From Mycobacterium sp. (GTDB lineage: Bacteria; Actinomycetota; Actinomycetes; Mycobacteriales; Mycobacteriaceae): DNA of 16,076 bases. The stretch is taken from NCBI GenBank assembly GCA_023264755.1, contig JAHFVB010000038.1, forward strand, positions 1 through 16,076. Reading direction: 5' to 3'. A program made the position numbers and the translations under genes. Below the pieces are notes generated by a model. That model was not told where the DNA came from and did no database searches. It saw only the letters and a list, made by a program, of their open reading frames with translations. Shown here in pieces: positions 1-7,034 of this stretch (positions within the stretch are counted from its first letter, which is position 1; each line of letters starts with the position of its first letter).

Positions 1-222
1 GGAGGACACCACGGCCTTGCCCTCCTCGTGCACCTGCATCATCAGCTTGGTGGCTTCGGGCTCGCTATAGCCGAAGAGCTTCTGGAACACGTAGGTCACG
101 TACGACATCAAATTCACCGGGTCGTCCCAGACGATGGTCACCCAGGGACTGTCCGTCGCGTCGGCGGTGGCCACCGAACGCTCTTCACGGGTTCCCGGAC
201 GGGTCCGCGCTGGGGTAACCAT
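1..222 (-). CDS. clpS: ClpS, ATP-dependent Clp protease adaptor (3' end cut off)
   Basis: ClpS delivers N-degron substrates to the ClpC/ClpA unfoldase of the Clp protease in the cytoplasm. The first 74 codons are visible, starting at the ATG at 222-220; the family is about 100 residues long, so roughly 25 C-terminal residues lie beyond the left edge. After a disordered N-terminal tail the protein shows the ClpS core: [18 protein letters not shown], the segment whose acidic and Asn residues line the N-degron pocket, followed by [21 protein letters not shown] on the next helix. The gene diverges from pncB as in M. tuberculosis (Rv1331/Rv1330c). No Shine-Dalgarno precedes the ATG, and a -10 box six bases upstream suggests a leaderless mRNA. 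The identification is from clear family motifs. Confidence 0.93.
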   Translation of the reverse strand, partial: MVTPARTRPGTREERSVATADATDSPWVTIVWDDPVNLMSYVTYVFQKLFGYSEPEATKLMMQVHEEGKAVVSS

Positions 223-228
223 GTGGCC

Positions 229-234
229 AGAATA
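229..234 (-). promoter_or_regulatory. -10 box of a leaderless clpS promoter
   Basis: On the minus strand TATTCT fits the mycobacterial SigA -10 consensus TANNNT. Exactly six bases (GGCCAC) separate it from the clpS ATG, so transcription would start at or next to the A of the start codon. I see no convincing -35, which is common in mycobacteria. Leaderless starts are widespread in this family; here the assignment is inferred from spacing alone. Confidence 0.55.
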
Positions 235-263
235 GTCGGGACTTCCCACGCAACGCGAACGGC

Positions 264-269
264 TACGGT
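264..269 (+). promoter_or_regulatory. -10 box of a leaderless pncB promoter
   Basis: TACGGT fits TANNNT and ends seven bases before the GTG at 277, placing the predicted transcription start at or beside the start codon. No ribosome binding site precedes that GTG, which is what a leaderless transcript would look like. This supports GTG 277 over the upstream in-frame GTG at 223. It lies 30 bp from the opposing clpS -10 box. Confidence 0.5.
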
Positions 270-276
270 TGCCAGT

Positions 277-1614
277 GTGACCACCGACGATCGCTTGCGC
301 GGGGAGTATGCCAGCACGGCACTACTCACCGACAAGTACGAACTGACGATGCTCGCCGCCGCCCTGCGCGACGGCACCGCCCACCGGTCGAGCACGTTCG
401 AGGTCTTCGCCCGCCGACTACCGGACGGACGCCGGTACGGAGTCGTGGCGGGCACCGATCGGTTCGTGGATGCGTTGGCGCAGTTCAGGTTCGATGACAC
501 CGCACTGGCCACCCTGGACGACTTCCTGGATCCGGCCACCATGGCGTTCCTGGCGGACTACCGGTTCGGCGGCGACGTCGACGGATACGCAGAGGGCGAG
601 CTCTACTTTCCCGGCTCCCCGGTGCTGTCGGTACGCGGCACGTTCGCCGAGTGCGTCATCCTCGAGACGCTGGCACTGTCGATCTTCAACCACGACAGCG
701 CGATCGCCTCGGCGGCGGCCCGAATGGTGAGCGCGGCCCAAGGGCGGACCTTGATCGAAATGGGTTCGCGCCGCACCCACGAACGCGCCGCGGTCGCGGC
801 GTCTCGGGCCGCCTACCTGGCCGGCTTCTCGGGCACGTCGAACCTCGAGGCGCAGCGCCGCTACGGGGTGCCCGCCCTCGGCACCAGCGCACACGCCTTC
901 ACCCTGCTGCACGCCACGGCGGACGGCCCGGACGAGCCCGCCGCCTTCCGCGCTCAGGTCGCCGCACTCGGAGCGGGCACGACGCTGCTCGTCGACACCT
1001 ACGACATCACCACCGGCGTGGCCAACGCCGTGGCGGCCGCCGGGCCCGAACTCGGTGCGGTCCGCATCGACTCCGGCGACCTGACCGTGCTGGTCCACCA
1101 GGTCCGCGCCCAACTCGACGCCCTCGGTGCGACGAATACGAAGATCGTCGTCTCGAGTGACCTGGACGAGTTCTCCATCGCCACGCTGGGCGCCGCACCC
1201 GTCGACAGCTACGGGGTCGGCACGTCGCTGGTCACCGGGTCCGGTGCACCGACGGCGGGCATGGTCTACAAGCTGGTCGAAGTCGACGGCATCCCCGTCG
1301 AGAAGCGCAGCAGCCACAAGGAGTCGCAGGGCGGCCGCAAACAGGGCAGCCGGCTGGCCAAGCCGACGGGAACGGTGGTCGAGGAAGTCGTCCACCCATT
1401 CGACCAGCCCCCCGCCGAATCGAATGGGCTCGTCGTCCGAGCCCTGACGGTGCCGCTGGTTCGGGCCGGCTCGGCGGTCGCCGAATTCGACATGGCCACC
1501 GCCCGCCGACGGGTCTCCGATGGTCTGCAGAGCCTGCCGTGGGACGGGTTGAAGCTGTCGCGCGGCGAGCCGGCCATCCGCACCCGCATGGTTGCGCCCA
1601 CCAGGAGCAGCTGA
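277..1614 (+). CDS. pncB: Nicotinate phosphoribosyltransferase (PncB1-type)
   Basis: Joins nicotinic acid to PRPP, with ATP hydrolysis, to give nicotinate mononucleotide in the Preiss-Handler NAD salvage pathway; cytoplasmic. The protein is 445 residues with GTG at 277, close to the roughly 448 of M. tuberculosis PncB1. Near the N-terminus [18 protein letters not shown] is the family signature. Further on are [46 protein letters not shown] and [20 protein letters not shown] carries His206, the probable ATP-phosphorylated histidine. IDSGDL and the segment from SSDLDEF onwards form the phosphate-binding side of the barrel. In-frame codons upstream of 277 do not look family-like and overlap clpS on the other strand. 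It diverges from clpS and is followed after 104 bp by dinG. The PncB1 rather than PncB2 assignment rests on position. Confidence 0.95.
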   Translation: MTTDDRLRGEYASTALLTDKYELTMLAAALRDGTAHRSSTFEVFARRLPDGRRYGVVAGTDRFVDALAQFRFDDTALATLDDFLDPATMAFLADYRFGGDVDGYAEGELYFPGSPVLSVRGTFAECVILETLALSIFNHDSAIASAAARMVSAAQGRTLIEMGSRRTHERAAVAASRAAYLAGFSGTSNLEAQRRYGVPALGTSAHAFTLLHATADGPDEPAAFRAQVAALGAGTTLLVDTYDITTGVANAVAAAGPELGAVRIDSGDLTVLVHQVRAQLDALGATNTKIVVSSDLDEFSIATLGAAPVDSYGVGTSLVTGSGAPTAGMVYKLVEVDGIPVEKRSSHKESQGGRKQGSRLAKPTGTVVEEVVHPFDQPPAESNGLVVRALTVPLVRAGSAVAEFDMATARRRVSDGLQSLPWDGLKLSRGEPAIRTRMVAPTRSS

Positions 1615-1662
1615 CATCGCCATCGCCGCACCCGGCCCAGTCGACATCGCCCACCGGCCGGC

Positions 1663-1686
1663 GACCGCCCGCCCCGCGCGGCGGTC
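1663..1686. other. Imperfect GC-rich hairpin between pncB and dinG
   Basis: In the 104-bp gap, GACCGCC (1663-1669) pairs perfectly with GGCGGTC (1680-1686) around a 10-base loop. No T-run follows, so it is not a classical terminator. It could be a U-less mycobacterial terminator for pncB, a structure in the dinG leader, or chance in a very GC-rich gap. The rest of the gap shows nothing recognisable except a GAAGG ahead of dinG. Confidence 0.25.
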
Positions 1687-1718
1687 CACCGTCGCGCCAC
1701 CGCTCGAAGGCGGCCACG

Positions 1719-3728
1719 GTGGCCGGTAAGTCCAGTGCCGCCCCGAGCGTCACCCAGCTGCTCGCCGCCGCCGTCACGGCGCTCGGCGGCACCGAACGAA
1801 GTGGCCAAGTCCAGATGGCCGAAGCCGTCGAGCACGCCTTCGAAAGCGGCGAGCACCTCGCCGTTCAAGCAGGCACCGGCACCGGCAAGTCACTGGCCTA
1901 CCTGGTGCCCTCCATCGCACGCGCCATCGTCACCCATCGGCCGGTGGTGGTGTCCACCGCGACCATCGCGCTGCAGCGCCAACTGGTCGACCGGGATCTC
2001 CCCCGTCTGGCCGACGCACTGGCTCCGAATCTCCCCCGCCGGCCGGATTTCGCGCTACTCAAGGGGCGCGGTAACTACCTGTGCCTCAACAAGATTCACA
2101 ACGGGGCCAGTGAAGAGCCGGCGGACGCCTCACAGGAGGAGCTCTTCGACGCCGTGGCGTCGACGGCGCTCGGCCGCGACGTGAAACGGCTCACCGAATG
2201 GGCGTCGGACACCGAAACCGGCGACCGCGACGAGGTCGTGCCCGGGGTGGCGGACCGGGCGTGGGGCCAGGTCAGCGTGTCGGCCCGCGAATGCCTCGGC
2301 GCCAGCCGATGCTCGTACGGCACCGACTGCTTCGCCGAACGCGCCAAGAGCCGTGCCGGCAGCGCGGACATCGTGGTCACCAACCACGCCCTGCTCGCGA
2401 TCGACGCGAGCTCGGACATCAACGTCTTGCCCGAGCACGACCTGCTCGTCGTCGACGAGGCGCACGAACTGGTCGACCGGGTCACCAGTGTGGCCACCGG
2501 CGAGCTATCGGCCACCTCACTCGGCGCCGCCCAGCGTCGCGTGGGCAGACTCGTCGAACCCGAACTCGCAGAACGTCTGGAGGCCGCGGTCACCAACTTC
2601 ACGTCGGCGATTCACGAGGCCGAACCGGGCCGCATCGACACCCTCGACGACGAACTGGCCACGTACCTGGCCGCGCTGCGCGACGGCGCCGACCGCATCC
2701 GCTCGGCCATCGACACCGGTCCCACCGACCCGAAGGCGGCCGCCGCGCGCAACGAGGCCGTCACCGCGCTGCTGGACGTCAGCGACACGGCCAACCGGGT
2801 GCTCACGTCGTTCGGCCCCGCGATTCCCGACCGCAACGAGGTGGTGTGGCTCGACCATGACGAGCAGCGGGGCCGTGGTTCGGCACCGCGCGCGGTGCTG
2901 CGGGTGGCTCCGCTCTCGGTATCGAACATCTTGCGCGGCAGGGTGTTCGAACGTTCCACGGTGGTCCTCACGTCGGCCACCCTGGCCATCGGCGGGACGT
3001 TCGACGCGATGGCGCGGTCGTGGGGACTCACCGTCGGGACCGAGCCCGACGCAGCCCCGGGCTGGCGCGGGATCGACGTCGGCTCACCGTTCGCGCATGC
3101 CAAGTCGGGCATCCTCTACGTCGCCGCTCAGCTCCCGCCACCAGGTCGCGACGGCACGGGATCGACCGAGCAACTCGACGAGATCGAGGGGCTCATCAAC
3201 GCCGCGGGCGGGCGGACCCTCGGACTGTTCTCGTCGATGCGCGCCGCGCGGGCGGCCGCCGAGGTGATGCGCGACCGGCTCGACACGCCCGTGCTGTGCC
3301 AGGGCGAGGACACGACGTCGGCGCTGGTCCGCCGCTTCGCCGCCGACGAGGCCACGTCGTTGTTCGGGACGCTGTCGCTGTGGCAGGGCGTGGACGTGCC
3401 CGGCCCATCGCTGTCTCTGGTGATCATCGACCGCATTCCCTTCCCCCGTCCCGACGATCCGCTGATCACCGCCCGACAACGGGCGATCGCCGCGCGGGGC
3501 GGCAACGGGTTCATGGCGGTGGCCGCCAGCCACGCCGCGCTGCTGCTCGCCCAGGGTGCCGGCCGACTGCTACGAGGCGTCGACGACCGGGGTGTCGTCG
3601 CCGTGCTCGATTCGCGGATGGCCACCGCGCGCTACGCCGGCTTCCTTCGCGCCTCGCTGCCGCCGTTCTGGTCGACGACGGACTCCGGCCAGGTCCGAAA
3701 GGCGTTGGAGCGGCTGCGATCGAGTTGA
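1719..3728 (+). CDS. dinG: DinG-family ATP-dependent DNA helicase (XPD-like, Fe-S)
   Basis: A superfamily 2 helicase of the XPD/DinG branch, which unwinds DNA 5' to 3' and acts on structures such as R-loops, D-loops and G-quadruplexes in repair. The 669-residue length is near the 664 of M. tuberculosis Rv1329c. The Walker A is AGTGTGKS (51-58). Four cysteines, C122, C192, C198 and C204, have the spacing of a 4Fe-4S cluster, and the DEAH box is at 246-249. ATIALQRQ forms the early SF2 motif, VVLTSATLA lies mid-protein, and QGAGRLLRG (612-620) is motif VI with its arginine fingers. The chosen GTG has GAAGG eight bases upstream and removes a low-complexity stretch that overlaps pncB. No exonuclease domain is fused. 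It follows pncB on the same strand, so co-transcription is possible but not certain across 104 bp. Confidence 0.94.
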   Translation: MAGKSSAAPSVTQLLAAAVTALGGTERSGQVQMAEAVEHAFESGEHLAVQAGTGTGKSLAYLVPSIARAIVTHRPVVVSTATIALQRQLVDRDLPRLADALAPNLPRRPDFALLKGRGNYLCLNKIHNGASEEPADASQEELFDAVASTALGRDVKRLTEWASDTETGDRDEVVPGVADRAWGQVSVSARECLGASRCSYGTDCFAERAKSRAGSADIVVTNHALLAIDASSDINVLPEHDLLVVDEAHELVDRVTSVATGELSATSLGAAQRRVGRLVEPELAERLEAAVTNFTSAIHEAEPGRIDTLDDELATYLAALRDGADRIRSAIDTGPTDPKAAAARNEAVTALLDVSDTANRVLTSFGPAIPDRNEVVWLDHDEQRGRGSAPRAVLRVAPLSVSNILRGRVFERSTVVLTSATLAIGGTFDAMARSWGLTVGTEPDAAPGWRGIDVGSPFAHAKSGILYVAAQLPPPGRDGTGSTEQLDEIEGLINAAGGRTLGLFSSMRAARAAAEVMRDRLDTPVLCQGEDTTSALVRRFAADEATSLFGTLSLWQGVDVPGPSLSLVIIDRIPFPRPDDPLITARQRAIAARGGNGFMAVAASHAALLLAQGAGRLLRGVDDRGVVAVLDSRMATARYAGFLRASLPPFWSTTDSGQVRKALERLRSS

Positions 3729-3730
3729 CG

Positions 3731-3750
3731 TTCGGATGACGGCATCCGGG
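3731..3750. terminator. Short hairpin just after dinG
   Basis: CGGATG (3733-3738) pairs with CATCCG (3743-3748) around ACGG, and two G-U pairs could extend the stem. It starts two bases after the dinG stop codon. There is no T-run, so this is at best a weak or Rho-assisted terminator; position is its main support. Confidence 0.3.
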
Positions 3751-3772
3751 GACTGCGGAGTGACCGGCTCAG

Positions 3773-3778
3773 TACGAT
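3773..3778 (+). promoter_or_regulatory. Candidate -10 box for the metallopeptidase transcript
   Basis: TACGAT fits TANNNT and would start transcription near 3785, eight bases before a strong GAAGGGGGG ribosome binding site at 3793-3801. No clear -35 is visible. The arrangement implies a leadered mRNA whose first strongly initiated ORF is the small one at 3806, not the lipoprotein itself. Confidence 0.4.
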
Positions 3779-3805
3779 CGAACGAAATTGCCGAAGGGGG
3801 GCGTG

Positions 3806-3877
3806 ATGCGTTCGAGCCCATGCACGCGCACGACCGACCCGTCCGGTTCCGCGCGCCGTTCCGAAGCCTGCTACTGA
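3806..3877 (+). CDS. Possible 23-residue upstream ORF (leader peptide)
   Basis: An ATG (with a GTG directly before it in the same frame) sits five bases after GAAGGGGGG (3793-3801), the best Shine-Dalgarno in this region. It opens a 23-codon frame beginning MRSSPCTRTTDPSG and ending SEACY. Its TGA (3875-3877) is two bases before the ATG of the lipoprotein gene (TGAGCATG), the geometry of translational coupling. The peptide is rich in Ser and Arg and has two Cys, but no polycysteine run like those of known mycobacterial cysteine-responsive leaders. Alternatively the ribosome binding site serves an in-frame lipoprotein start (ATG 3820, 18 bases away, rather far), or the reading frame contains an error. 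Unproven. Confidence 0.4.
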   Translation: MRSSPCTRTTDPSGSARRSEACY

Positions 3878-3879
3878 GC

Positions 3880-5310
3880 ATGCGCGGCAAGCTCGGCATC
3901 GCCATCGCGGTGGGTACCGCACTCCTCTGCTCGGCGTGCGCGACGACCATTGCGGGCCGCCCCGTCTCGATATTCGCCGACCCGTTCAGCGTGGCGGGAA
4001 TGCGTGCGGTCAACGGCGACACCGGATTGCGGCCCAACGCGCCCGCCCCTTCCCGCGTCGTCATCGGCACTGATGGCGGCGCCGTCGACGAGCTCGCCCG
4101 CAGCGCCGTCAGTGACATCGAGCAGTTTTGGGGAGCGGCGTGGGGCGCGACGTTCCACGGCGCCTTCACGCCCGTCGCACGCGTGGTGTCGTGGGATTCC
4201 AATGGCAAGAACGGTGAATTCTGCGGCGGCGACACGGTGGGCCTGGTCGACGCCGGCTACTGCGTCGACGAGAACACCATCGGCTGGGACCGCGGTGTGC
4301 TGCTGCCGTCCTTGCGCGAAGCCAACGGGGACATGGCAGTCAGCATGGTGCTGGCCCACGAATACGGCCACGCGATACAGCGGCAGGCCGGCATCGCGAA
4401 CGAGCAGACCCCGACGCTGGTCTCCGAGCAACAGGCGGACTGTCTGGCCGGGGTCTACCTGCGCTGGGTGGCCGAGGGCAACTCGCCGCGGTTCACGCTC
4501 AGCACGGGCGACGGGCTGAACAATCTGCTTGCCGCGATGATCGCGTTCCGCGACCCGCTGCTGGGCGAGGACGACACGGCGGCCGTCGAGAACCCGCATG
4601 GCTCGGCGTTCGAACGGGTCTCCGCGTTCCAGTTCGGCTTCACCGAAGGCGCGTCGTCGTGTGCTGCGATCGACCAGAAGGAGATCGAGCAACGCCGCGG
4701 CGAACTCCCCGTCCTGCTGCGCGAAAGCGAGTCCGGCGACGTCCGGATCACCGAGCAGTCCGTGCGCGCCATCGTGGCCGCGGCGGCCGCCGCGTTCCCG
4801 CTGCCGCATCCACCGGCACTCGACTTCACCTCCACCGCCCCGAACTGTGTCGACTCGCACAGCCAAGCCCCCGCGGTGTACTGCCCGGCCCTCGACGCCA
4901 TCCTGGTCGACCTGCCCGCGCTGCAGAAGCTGGGCTCCCGCCCCCACCCCGGCGAGCAGGGACTGGCCACCGGAGACAACACCGGCTTCTCGGTCGTGGT
5001 GTCGCGCTACATGATGGCGCTGCAGCGGCAGCGCGGCAGCCCGCTGGACAACGCCGTGACCGCCCTGCGCACCGCCTGCCTCACCGGAGTGGCGACGGCC
5101 AAGCTCTCCACGGGAATCTCCCGGCCCGACGACACCACCATCGTGCTGACCGCGGGTGATCTCGACGAGGCCGTCTCCGGCCTCCTGGTCAACGGCTACG
5201 CCGCAAGTGACGTCAACGGCGCCACGGTGCCGGCGGGCTTCTCCCGAATCGATGCGTTTCGCATCGGCGTGCTCGGCAACGAGGAACGCTGTTTCAAGCG
5301 CTTCAGCTGA
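3880..5310 (+). CDS. Secreted lipoprotein zinc metallopeptidase (LpqM-like)
   Basis: A predicted membrane-anchored, extracytoplasmic protease. The 476-residue protein starts with a compact lipoprotein signal: MRGK, a hydrophobic stretch (residues 5-16), then CSAC with Cys20 as the probable lipidated residue; Cys rather than Leu at -3 makes the lipobox atypical. The zinc site is HEYGH at 160-164 in VLAHEYGHAIQRQAG, and Glu183 in SEQQADCLAG is the probable third ligand. That arrangement is typical of actinobacterial neutral zinc metallopeptidases and of LpqM, a 498-residue lipoprotein protease reported to be required for conjugal DNA transfer in M. smegmatis. Whether this is the lpqM orthologue or a paralogue cannot be told, because M. 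tuberculosis lpqM (Rv0419) lies elsewhere. An in-frame ATG at 3820 would add 20 Arg-rich residues. It converges on the porin gene across a hairpin. The substrate is unknown. Confidence 0.8.
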   Translation: MRGKLGIAIAVGTALLCSACATTIAGRPVSIFADPFSVAGMRAVNGDTGLRPNAPAPSRVVIGTDGGAVDELARSAVSDIEQFWGAAWGATFHGAFTPVARVVSWDSNGKNGEFCGGDTVGLVDAGYCVDENTIGWDRGVLLPSLREANGDMAVSMVLAHEYGHAIQRQAGIANEQTPTLVSEQQADCLAGVYLRWVAEGNSPRFTLSTGDGLNNLLAAMIAFRDPLLGEDDTAAVENPHGSAFERVSAFQFGFTEGASSCAAIDQKEIEQRRGELPVLLRESESGDVRITEQSVRAIVAAAAAAFPLPHPPALDFTSTAPNCVDSHSQAPAVYCPALDAILVDLPALQKLGSRPHPGEQGLATGDNTGFSVVVSRYMMALQRQRGSPLDNAVTALRTACLTGVATAKLSTGISRPDDTTIVLTAGDLDEAVSGLLVNGYAASDVNGATVPAGFSRIDAFRIGVLGNEERCFKRFS

Positions 5311-5320
5311 GCCCAACCCT

Positions 5321-5363
5321 GCGATGTGTGGAGTTTGAGCGCCGCTCAAACTCCACACGTCGC
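5321..5363. terminator. Bidirectional terminator hairpin between convergent genes
   Basis: GTGTGGAGTTTGAGC (5326-5340) is the exact reverse complement of GCTCAAACTCCACAC (5344-5358), leaving only GCC as loop. A T-G pair followed by GCGA/TCGC extends the stem to 20 pairs (5321-5340 with 5344-5363). It lies between two convergent stop codons (5310 and 5366-5368), where a shared terminator is expected. There is no T-run on either strand, as in many mycobacterial terminators. Confidence 0.8.
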
Positions 5364-5365
5364 GG

Positions 5366-6082
5366 TCAGACGACCTTGGTCTGGCCGTAGTAGGCCAGGA
5401 TGGCGTCCGAGGACGCCGTCGAACGGGTCAGGAACGCATACGACCGGATGAACGACTGCCCGACGCAACCGTCGATCTTGACGTGGAAGTTGCTGATCAT
5501 CACCCACGGGTCGAAGCCCTCGTACTGCTTCTTGGTGACCGGAACGATGTTGATGAGGCCGGGTTTCAGGCCGATCGTGACGCCGCCCGTGACGGGGGTC
5601 GAGACGACCGGAATCAGCCCCTCCGGCAGCGGCGACCCCGCGTCCACGCCGGCCAGTCCCAGGGACGGGGTGATGCCCATGGTGCCGGTCAGTGCGACGC
5701 CGTTCGACGTGCTCATGTCGATGCCGCACCCGATCTGGTAACCGACCTCCATCGTTCCGCGGGGCGTCTCGGGGTCGTCGGGTCCGCGCAGGGTGCCGTT
5801 GAAGGTTCCGCCGACGACGTACTCCCGCGACGAGAGCGCCGTCGTCAGCGGGGCATTCGCCAGTTGCGTCTCGTCTTTCGCGGACAGTGTCAACGTCCAG
5901 CCGTCGGGCGTGTCGGTGTGCTGCGGCGGAGTGGACACGACGCGACCGTCGTCGGGTGGGGCCGCTTCAGCCGCGACGGGCTCCACGGCCGGCGCCGCGG
6001 CGGGGTCGGCCCAGGCGGTCGGGCCGCTCAGCGCGCCCACGACGGCGCACACCCAGAGCAGCGCGACACCGCGAGTCGGCAT
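5366..6082 (-). CDS. MspA-family outer-membrane porin paralogue
   Basis: MspA-type proteins form octameric beta-barrel pores for small hydrophilic solutes in the mycobacterial outer membrane. This 238-residue protein has a Sec signal peptide with probable cleavage after PTAWA (residue 25), followed by an unusual Ala/Pro/Glu-rich segment of about 30 residues. The MspA core then appears as REYVVGGTFNGTLRG, GTMEVGYQIGCGID, GITPSLGL and a late WVMISNFHVKIDGCVG resembling the VSNAHGTVTG region of MspA. The mature form (about 213 residues) is longer than MspA (184). The start at 6082 is supported by AGGGGG seven bases upstream; an upstream in-frame ATG at 6118 lies inside the candidate -10 box. It converges on the metallopeptidase gene and follows the lyase gene after 100 bp. 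Pore function is inferred from the family; the sequence is clearly divergent from MspA. Confidence 0.82.
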   Translation of the reverse strand: MPTRGVALLWVCAVVGALSGPTAWADPAAAPAVEPVAAEAAPPDDGRVVSTPPQHTDTPDGWTLTLSAKDETQLANAPLTTALSSREYVVGGTFNGTLRGPDDPETPRGTMEVGYQIGCGIDMSTSNGVALTGTMGITPSLGLAGVDAGSPLPEGLIPVVSTPVTGGVTIGLKPGLINIVPVTKKQYEGFDPWVMISNFHVKIDGCVGQSFIRSYAFLTRSTASSDAILAYYGQTKVV

Positions 6083-6113
6083 GACGGAACCCCCTAGCGT
6101 GTCGATCCTGCCG

Positions 6114-6119
6114 AACATA
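6114..6119 (-). promoter_or_regulatory. Candidate -10 box for the MspA-like gene
   Basis: TATGTT on the minus strand fits TANNNT. Initiation near 6106 would give a 5' leader of about 24 bases containing the AGGGGG ribosome binding site (6095-6090). No good -35 is seen. Separate transcription from glgP and the lyase gene is plausible given the 100-bp gap. Confidence 0.4.
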
Positions 6120-6182
6120 ACCCGCGGCAGCGCACGCTCCGGGTAGCCGCCTCCGCAGCCAAATGTTGCGAAACGGCGTCAA

Positions 6183-7034
6183 TCAGCCGGCGGGAAAGCG
6201 CAGTACGTAGCCGGCCTCCAGCGCCACCCACAGCGCACCGTCGGGACCGATGGCCAGTCCGTGCGGCTCGCTACCTGCGGGAAGATCGATGACGTCGACC
6301 TCACCGTCGGCGCTCACCCGGGCCAGCTGGTCGGCTCCCCAGAGGCTGACCCACACCCCGCCGGTCGGGGCTGCGATCACGGCGTGCGGCTGGCCCGGCA
6401 GGTCGAGTTCCTGGATGGCGTCGTTCAGCGGGATTCGACCGAGCCGCTCCGAGCGGTGTTCGGTGAACCACACCGCGTCGTCGTGGGTCGCGGCGATGCC
6501 GACCGGCCCGGAGTTCGGCGTCGGTACGGTCCGCAGCGTGACGTCGCCAGACGGGCTCAACCGGCCGATCGCGTTGGCCTGGTTCAACGTGAACCACAGC
6601 GCACCGTCGGGCCCCGCAGCGATCATGCCCGGCCGGCCCCTCACGACCGCCTCCGCGGAGACCACGCCCTCGACGGTGATCCGCCCGATGGTGCCAGTAC
6701 CCGTTGTGGTGAACCAGAGCGCCTCACCAGGACCGGAGACGATACCGAAAGGCTCACTGCCACTGGGTAATTCGAATTCAGTCAGCGCCCCGTCGGTAGC
6801 GATCCGGCCGATCCGATCGTCGCCGGCGCGGGTGAACCACAGCGCACCGTCGGGCCCAGCGGCGATCAGCGATGGCTTCGCGTCAGTGGCGACGGGAAAT
6901 ACCCGCAGCGCCCCTTCTGGGCTCACCCGAGCGATCGCCCCACCATGGACGAGGGTGACCCACATTGCGCCGTCTGACCCCGCCGCCAGCGCGTAGGGGC
7001 CGCCGTCGATGGCGACTTCGAGGAGGCCACTCAC
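6183..7034 (-). CDS. Virginiamycin B (streptogramin B) lyase-like beta-propeller protein
   Basis: Resembles Vgb, which linearises cyclic streptogramin B antibiotics by cleaving the ester bond through elimination. The 283-residue protein (S. aureus Vgb is 299) is seven repeats of the form GPDGALWFT...IGRI, one per blade: WVT, four WFT, WVS and WVA. Residues matching the Vgb active site as I remember it are present: Tyr14 in GGPYALA, His217 in GQPHAV, Glu256 and His258 in SEPHGLAIGPDG, and Glu273 after WVAL. There is no signal peptide, so it is cytoplasmic. The GTG start overlaps the glgP stop (GTGA) and has no ribosome binding site of its own, so translation is probably coupled to glgP. Many Vgb-like propellers in soil actinobacteria have unknown substrates. 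Fold and family are secure; antibiotic lyase activity is only plausible. Confidence 0.85.
   Translation of the reverse strand: MSGLLEVAIDGGPYALAAGSDGAMWVTLVHGGAIARVSPEGALRVFPVATDAKPSLIAAGPDGALWFTRAGDDRIGRIATDGALTEFELPSGSEPFGIVSGPGEALWFTTTGTGTIGRITVEGVVSAEAVVRGRPGMIAAGPDGALWFTLNQANAIGRLSPSGDVTLRTVPTPNSGPVGIAATHDDAVWFTEHRSERLGRIPLNDAIQELDLPGQPHAVIAAPTGGVWVSLWGADQLARVSADGEVDVIDLPAGSEPHGLAIGPDGALWVALEAGYVLRFPAG

Noticed and set aside
418..1689. Long minus-strand ORF of 423 codons opposite pncB
   Set aside because: It is antisense to a complete, well-conserved pncB, has Arg/Gly/Ala-rich composition with no recognisable motif, and such ORFs are common opposite GC-rich genes.
3760..3879. Longer metallopeptidase start sites (GTG 3760 or ATG 3820)
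   Set aside because: ATG 3880 gives a compact lipoprotein signal peptide; the upstream residues do not look like a signal n-region and lack a well-spaced ribosome binding site. ATG 3820 remains possible.
3871..5358. Minus-strand ORF of 495 codons opposite the metallopeptidase
   Set aside because: It mirrors the metallopeptidase frame, runs through the terminator hairpin and has low-complexity composition.
6083..6118. Upstream ATG at 6118 for the MspA-like gene
   Set aside because: It has no ribosome binding site and lies within the candidate -10 box, whereas ATG 6082 has AGGGGG seven bases upstream and begins directly with the signal peptide.
6423..6997. Short repeated DNA units in the lyase gene, considered as a tandem repeat or CRISPR-like array
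   Set aside because: They are the codons for the propeller blade motif GPDGALWFT; spacing varies, the reading frame is kept throughout, and there are no unique spacers.
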